Part shown: positions 49,901 through 64,000 of the stretch, one piece after another
Position numbering within the stretch: position 1 is the stretch's first letter
Layout: the number at the start of each line of letters is the position of its first letter
Source of the DNA: Drosophila pseudoobscura
Lineage: Eukaryota > Arthropoda > Insecta > Diptera > Drosophilidae
Direction: 5' to 3'
NCBI RefSeq assembly: GCF_009870125.1
Contig: NC_046679.1
Location: forward strand, 3,906,001-3,970,000
DNA: 64,000 nt
Program-made: the position numbers and the translations under genes
Notes under the pieces: model-generated
Told to the model about the DNA's origin: nothing
The model's database searches: none
The model's input: the letters and a program-made list of their open reading frames with translations, nothing else

Positions 49901-50634
49901 GGTGCGAATGTCTGCCTCCTGGCGGCGTCTCCTTTAATTATGTGCTGGCTTTGTAATGTCACACTTAAGAGGATTTGCGCAGAAAGTGCCAAAGCAAGGG
50001 GTAGCAGTGACATAAATAATCAACCAGCTTGGCCTCAGCTCTTCTCCACTTTGTACCTCTCCGAATGCTGATAGTTTTATGTTTGTTGCTGACAAAGATG
50101 GGACGGGCCGGGCGGGGGCAGCCGCACTTGCCCACAATTTGTGAACAATGCCGGCCGCGGCCGCGTGGCTCAAACAATGGCAACAACTGTAACTGATTTG
50201 CCAGCGGCGCCCCACATAAGTATGCAACGGCAGCAGCAGCAGCAGCAGCAGCCGAGGGAGGCGGAACTGGAAGGCGAACAGGAGTGGGAGTGGCACGATC
50301 CGGGTCCCCAGTTGACCGAGGCACACGCCCACAGTATAAACAACTCAATTTGAATGCATTTAACCGCGTAATTGAGCCACGTGCCGCGGACTGCTACGCG
50401 TGCGCTATTTGTGGCCAACAACCCCCGCCACTCTCCCCCTCTCCGCAGGAGCCCTGCTTCTGCCCCTTCCTCATCAATCACCGTTCCGTTCTAAGCGCGC
50501 CAAATTGCAAACCAATTGGCATGCAACTGGTCTTGGTCGCGCGGGCTAATGGGATGGGGGTACGGGTGCGGAATGGAGAGCCCAGTCAAATGCCCAGAAA
50601 TTAGAACGTAAATGTTTTCTCACCAAATAAAAAC

Positions 50635-50687
50635 GGCCGACTGGCCGACTGGCGGACTGGCTGACTGCCCGACTGTCTGACTGGCGG
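50635..50687. repeat. Degenerate 8-bp tandem repeat (GNCGACTG type), about six units
   Basis: Units GCCGACTG, GCCGACTG, GCGGACTG, GCTGACTG, CCCGACTG and TCTGACTG follow each other; the ACTG core is invariant. Confidence 0.85.
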
Positions 50688-52582
50688 TGGTTTGTACGGG
50701 TCTGACTTGGCCGTAGACCAGGCCTGTCTGGCCTTTGTGCCTCATTTCGCTACGCTTTCTGGGAAATTAACTGCGAATTATTTTGGGCAGATGAGGCAAC
50801 GTTGCTCGGTTCGGGGCAAGGACGGACACACGTTTAATTTCGCTGAATTTGCAATGCATTTCAAACAGGGAAATTCTGCTTGACAGGTGATTGGTCCGGG
50901 CGGATGATGCTCCTGCTACCGCTGCTGATCCTGATGATCCTGATGATGATGAATGGACGACGCGTGCTCCTTAAATGTAAGCCAATTGCGCAGTCAAGTA
51001 GGCAAAACAAATGTGAGAAACGATTTCAAATGAGTTACCACTTAAGGTCATTATTCGACACTTTTATAGACTATACTAATATACAAGGAATACTATATAC
51101 ACATAACACTAGTACCTATATGGTTTTCCTTTCATGAAATTACACTCTGCGATAAAATGGTGTAAGCCTAGTTTAGTAGATTTTATCCGGATACTTAATT
51201 CCAAACAAATATGTATTGAATATATCTTTTATCACTATTAGACTTAATGATGAGATAGTTAAGGGGGTGTCTAATAGGGCGGAACCTGCAATGAAAACTA
51301 AAATTAGTTTCCAATATGTTATAGTTGATTCCAAAATGCTCCTATTTCCCATATCCTTTCTATTCCTATTTGTCTGTGTTCCGCCGTTAATCGACCATAA
51401 GAATCGACATATAATTTTCAGCACAAAGGTAGTTTAGAATTTTATTGCCCATGCGCAATTTCAAATATTAATAGCCCTGGAAAAACAGAAGTAGAACCAG
51501 TTACAGCTCACAGCTCAGAGTTCGGTTAAGTTCCGGGGCAAACAATTGTAAAAAAATAAAAACCCGTAACACTTACTGCCAGAGCTGTAGCTCGCTCGGA
51601 AGCTGCTCAGCTTCAATATTACATGAGCACAAATTGCAATTTAATCCACAGATGTCAGCATTACGATCAGTGTCTCTGTCTCAGCCCTTTTGCACGTGCC
51701 CAGGCTCCGGCTCCGGCTCCGGGTACTGGCTACTGTTGGCTCTTGCCCCGCCGCGGCGTGTGTCAAGTTGAAAAATGGCATTAAAGTCACATTGACAACC
51801 ATCAAAATGTGATTCGCTTGGAAAACAACAAAGGCGAAGGAAAAGACACATGTGCAGGACCCGTTCCCTGGCGACACTTTAGCGTATCCGGCCGCTCCCC
51901 CTGGCCCACCCGCTCGCCGCCCCCTCGGACTCTTCATCAAAAATGCCCTGCGCAAATCTGTCATATAACTTTGGCAAAAGGACTCTTGGGAGCTTGTTTA
52001 TGTCAACTTCTGGCCATAATTTATATGTGCCCAGCCCGCATGTGTATGCATCCGAGTGGGCGTGGCATACTTATTAAATTTTAATTGCCATCGGATAGGG
52101 TGCAGCGCGCAGTGTGCTGCCGGAGGCACTAGCAAATGGCAGACTAAATGAACTAAACTAAGTCGCGACTTTATCTACCACTCACAATTAGACATCCAGC
52201 TTGGCTGCTCAAGCGACTGTCGTTTCCACAGTCTCCTTCGCAGTCCCCACTCTCACTCCTCAGCACTCAGTCGGGACTCTTCGGGGTCTGTTTCTGCAGC
52301 TTTCCATTTATCTCTAGTTCGGCAGGGGGTTTTGGAGCGCACTCAGACGCGAAATTGTCGCCGTCGAGCAGCAATCCAAATTCAATTAAACAAACACAAT
52401 AAGTTTTCGATAAAGCCGCACTGATAAAGAAGACAAACTAAATATTCGCATAAAATTTACTAGCACCAACCAGCACTGGGGGAGGATGACAGTGGCAGTG
52501 GCAGTGGCATGGAAGGGTGGGTCGGACAGACGCAGAGTCTGTTGCAGCAGAGTCAATGGTGCAGATTAAATGTGGCTCACAC

Positions 52583-52606
52583 CACACACACACACACACA
52601 CACACA
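52583..52606. repeat. (CA)12 microsatellite
   Basis: Twelve perfect CA units. Confidence 0.95.
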
Positions 52607-53466
52607 AACAAAAATACACTCGAAATGATGATGATGATGTGATGTATGCGTAATCTGGAGCAATTCAGGCGCATAAGAAGGAGCGCCTCCTCGTGCGGAG
52701 CGTGGACCAGAAAGGAAACCACCCAGGAAGCCCACTAAAACAGGCATCCGAAATCGAATTCAAATTCGCTAAAACTCAGCTCGGATTATGCAGAGGCAGA
52801 GGCAGGGAGTGGAAACATCTTAATTGCGTGAATGTCGCGCCTTGATTTTCCAACAATTTTCCGGTTTTCCCCCGGCTTCCAGCTAGTGGCCATACAGACG
52901 GGATTGGAAAGCAATTGTCTTGGATTTGAGTCAAGGCGTTGGGCCTTGTTAAGGGTAGCTTAACGGTGTCCTGCCCCCCGTTAATTTATCGTTTCACTGA
53001 TTTGTGTATTGGGATGGTACAGGGGCGTGCAGCGAGAGGGTTTATCTCTTGGGCCGGAAAGTGAACCCACTTGAGTTACATTTGATTCAACCCCACTCTC
53101 CAAGCGCCTCTGGCATGGTTAGCGTGGGAGCGAGAGTGGAGTGGAGACATTTCCTAAGTGTCAGTAAATTGTATTTATAGGCTTGGGTTAACTCTAATCT
53201 AATGATTATGCTTCAAGAAGAACCGAATTCTACACCAAAAGAAGAAAGCTCATTGCGTGAATGATTGAAAAACATTCGATTTTATGGCAAAAACTATGTT
53301 TTATCAACAGTTTTTAACTTCTACCAATCGAAGTTCTATTCTGACTAGGGGGAATACCCTTGGCAAATATCAAGTGTTTTTATATTTAGTTGGAAAGGTG
53401 AAACAAACATCATTTGTAATCTCTGCGGTATAAGGGATTGAGAGATACAGGCAAATAGAAGAACAT

Positions 53467-53614
53467 ACAATATATCTTTACAAAATCCTTATAGTATATC
53501 GGATAGTTCTACGAATATCTATCCCCACAATTCTATATATACAATATAGTTTTACAAAATCCTTATAGTATATCGGGCTTTCCTGCGACTATCTATCCCC
53601 ACAATGCTATCTAT
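53467..53614. repeat. Tandem duplication, two 74-bp copies
   Basis: Copies start at 53467 and 53541. Shared blocks: ACAATATA, TTTACAAAATCCTTATAGTA followed by TATCGG, and TATCTATCCCCACAAT. Divergence lies in two short internal patches. Non-coding. Confidence 0.9.
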
Positions 53615-55112
53615 CCATGTATCTACATCTATCTTTAATTTTAAGATCGCTATCCCTATATTCCCATATTCTACATATCTCTAGCTCAATTTTTTAGTAC
53701 TTATAATACGTAAACGGACGAATATACGGGATAAACGAATATTGTCCAAGTCCAAGCATAAATATTATTATTTAGGGCTCTTTTCTCAAAGAGTAATTAT
53801 TGCAATTGAAGCATAGTTTAACCTTAAATATTTTGGTATATCCGAATACTACATTTTCGATTTCATTGCGATTCTGCAATTCTCAAGAGAACTCTTATTC
53901 ACACTCACCTGTCGTACAGCTGCCTCATCGGAAAATTACTTGGGCCAAAATGTGTATGCAACTAAAATTAGCATTTAATTTTATGCAAATTAAACAAGCT
54001 TCCTCTCAACCCTCTCAACCACCCACTATGTGGCAGGGGCTCTCTTATGTGCTTCCGTTTGAATGGCGTGCAGCAGCATTTGCTCACATGTCTGCAGCTG
54101 AATAATTTAGCGACTTACATTTACAGAAATTAACGCACACCAACTTATTCACAGATACACACACGCGAGTTTGCACACATACATATATGCATGTATGCAT
54201 GTGTGGGTGCTAGTGCTCGTTGCAAATAGGATTTGGGCGACTAATTGCAAAGTACTTAAGCAAAAGCTTTAAACAAATGTAAAAGCAAAATTTTTCATAA
54301 ATTATTTAGCGAGCAAATGCAGTGGGGAACCAAAAGAAATTCAGAGTAACAAAACCAGAAAGAAGTCCGGGATGCAGGAGAGAGTACTTTTCGGCTATGG
54401 CAATAGATATAAAGGGCTTTGCCCGGCCATCCGTTTGGCTGTTCTCACTCTTTGTGTCAGCGGCACTCGCGCAGTCAATCCGCATCGAGCTGGCATCGGC
54501 CATGCATGGATTTCTGTTTCAATTATACGCATCTTGGCTCTGGGACCTGGACAGGCAGTGGCGGTCCTGGCCCGCTCCTGGCGATTATAATATCAATGGG
54601 TCTGTGTGTGTTTGCAGGAGAGAGGTGTGCGCGCGTGAATTTATTCATTTGCTTGTCACTGTTTTGACAACCTCTCGCACGCCCAGCTAAAGATCTGGCC
54701 CCGGCCCCGGCTCCGGACTCTCGGCATTGTATCACACAAATCGGATTAAGAAATTTCGTATTCGCATTCGTTTGCCACATAATTGAATAGCCGGGCGCTC
54801 GTTCGCCTGGTGAGGTGAGTGAGTGAGTGTGTGAGTGACTGAGTGTTTGGGTGCGTGTGAGTGCTTGAGCCGCTCATAGCAAATGAGAAGCAAATTTAAA
54901 ATTTTACACTTGACTTAGCATTGTTGTCCTGTCATTTCACACGCCTCTGCCACACACGGAGCCGAGTCCTGCCCGGATCTGTGTCCGTGTCCGTGTCCTT
55001 GTCCGTGTCTGTGTGCGGCTCTGCGATAAATTGTTTTTCCCTCGCACCCTCGTGCGTACAATTGATATTCGGCAATCTGATTTAAGGATACGCTTTGGTT
55101 ATTTTTAAAATG

Positions 55113-55118
55113 TTTATT
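55113..55118 (-). terminator. Candidate polyadenylation signal of slou
   Basis: AATAAA on the minus strand, about 362 nt after the slou stop codon. It is the first convincing hexamer seen downstream. Confidence 0.4.
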
Positions 55119-55479
55119 TTTCACTTGACATTTATGCAATTTTTGGTTTGCTCTCTTTTTGATTTTGCTTGCCACTTAAACGCTACAGTGTTAATATTAT
55201 GGTTTAATTCTAGATATGGCATTCGAGGTTCTCTAAGCGCTAGCATATCATACCGTATGCGTATATGTATAAGTATAGTATTTTTACACGAACTATGTAC
55301 AGGCACAACTTAATGCATGGAAATAACACAAACCAGGGATAGTACTAAGCACACACTTAAAGCAGTTCGACATTTACAATTCATCTGTTTGCCCCCCCAC
55401 TGGGGGCGGTGCGGGTTCCATCGGGAGGCTTCCCTCGCTTTTCGAATAGCTGCAACAATCGCTGTTGCATCTTGCAATT

Positions 55480-63316
<7,837 letters not shown>

Positions 63317-64000
63317 GTTGGATGACGGCTTTCGTTTCTCAATACACTTGCTGTTACTTGCGATACACTGTTCAAAAACACTGCACGGGGCACGGGTGGC
63401 ACGGGTGGCACGGCTGGTTCACTGCGGTGTTGCGCGATGTGTGTCTTGTCCGCTTGATGGCAGCCAATCGACTGTCCACTGATGCCGGCGCGTATCTCAC
63501 AAAATATCTGGCGATGCTATCCGCTTATCCTGAGCGTAATCCGGGTACGACGACGACTCACACTGCACGGGGCGAGAGCCGGGAGCGTAATGAGGGTTGC
63601 TCGGGTGTCGGGTTGATAATCCAGCAGATGCGACGCTGCCCTGCTTCCGTTGAGTGTCCCTGTGGCAAGTCAACTGCTAAATGGGGAAGCACACACAAAT
63701 CTGTTTGTCGGCTGGTGGTGGGCTATTTCGAGTGCACAGCACAGTGCCTCTCTCTCTCTGTCTGTCTCTCTGTAGCTCTCTCTCTCTCTCTCTCTCTCTC
63801 TGGCAGCACTACACGCCCCCATTTGCTAGAGTTGAGTGGTTCCTGGGACATTTTGAGTGGGATTGACTCCTCCCTTTCCGTGCGGGAGGGCGGTCATGTC
63901 CTAATCTCTACTAGCATCTAATGATTTAATTTGCCTTGCACTCGTTAGCAAATGTAATGGTCTGTTCCGAGTCTAAGCCACAGCAAGCCAGAGCCGCAGA
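63317..64000 (-). other. slou 5' flank or 5' UTR
   Basis: No TATA box or clear Inr/DPE pair found. A GAGA-type tract is listed separately. The transcription start may lie here or beyond the window edge. Confidence 0.4.
63748..63800 (-). promoter_or_regulatory. GAGA-factor-type (CT/GA) tract upstream of slou
   Basis: About 50 bp of almost pure CT repeats, which is GA on the slou strand, ~430-480 bp upstream of the start codon. Such tracts bind GAGA factor at developmental promoters in Drosophila; binding here is inference. It is also a microsatellite. Confidence 0.5.

Larger units (their letters stand above)
34591..55110. other. 20.5-kb gene-free region downstream of slou
   Basis: No open frame on either strand looks like a conserved protein, and no tRNA or intact transposon was recognised. 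The region is rich in simple repeats (listed separately), [14 protein letters not shown] alternating sequence near 34840 and 35110, and TAATTA-type clusters. It lies between a housekeeping gene and a developmental homeobox gene, so it is probably regulatory territory of slou; that is inference from position. Confidence 0.6.

Overview
This is a window of insect nuclear DNA, almost certainly Drosophila. Genes are spliced with short introns. Core promoter motifs are of Drosophila type (DRE, Ohler motifs 1 and 6, Inr/DPE). Four proteins are recognisable with fly-like lengths: Slouch, Sec13, ATP synthase coupling factor 6 and the DNA polymerase epsilon catalytic subunit. I cannot name the species. 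Exon joins below were made by hand from GT/AG sites, and every join keeps the reading frame.

Layout. Positions 1-2236 (minus) hold the 5' part of an SLC26/SulP anion transporter that runs off the left edge. About 7.4 kb without a gene follows. At 10156-12840 (minus) is a four-exon gene for a small secreted or membrane-tethered protein with two homologous six-cysteine units. At 15620-17749 (minus) is a single-exon MYCBP-associated-protein-like gene. After 5 kb without a gene comes a compact block at 23.1-34.1 kb: Sec13 (minus), a MADF-domain gene (minus), ATPsynCF6 (plus) and DNA polymerase epsilon (minus). About 21 kb without a gene follows, then the NK1-class homeobox gene slouch (55480-63316, minus, four coding exons, 5.1-kb second intron).

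The block at 23-34 kb is housekeeping: COPII/nuclear pore, mitochondrial ATP synthase, replication. Two short dispersed sequence modules lie upstream of its genes, each time in the same orientation relative to the gene. One ~163-bp module precedes both ATPsynCF6 and DNA polymerase epsilon (central 98 bp about 85% identical without gaps). A second, more diverged module precedes Sec13 (two tandem copies) and DNA polymerase epsilon. These may be transposon remnants or duplicated promoter-proximal elements, and they are the most unusual structure I found. The large gene-free flanks and second intron of slouch look like developmental regulatory territory, with homeodomain-site clusters and simple repeats. 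No tRNA, rRNA, CRISPR array or intact transposon was recognised.
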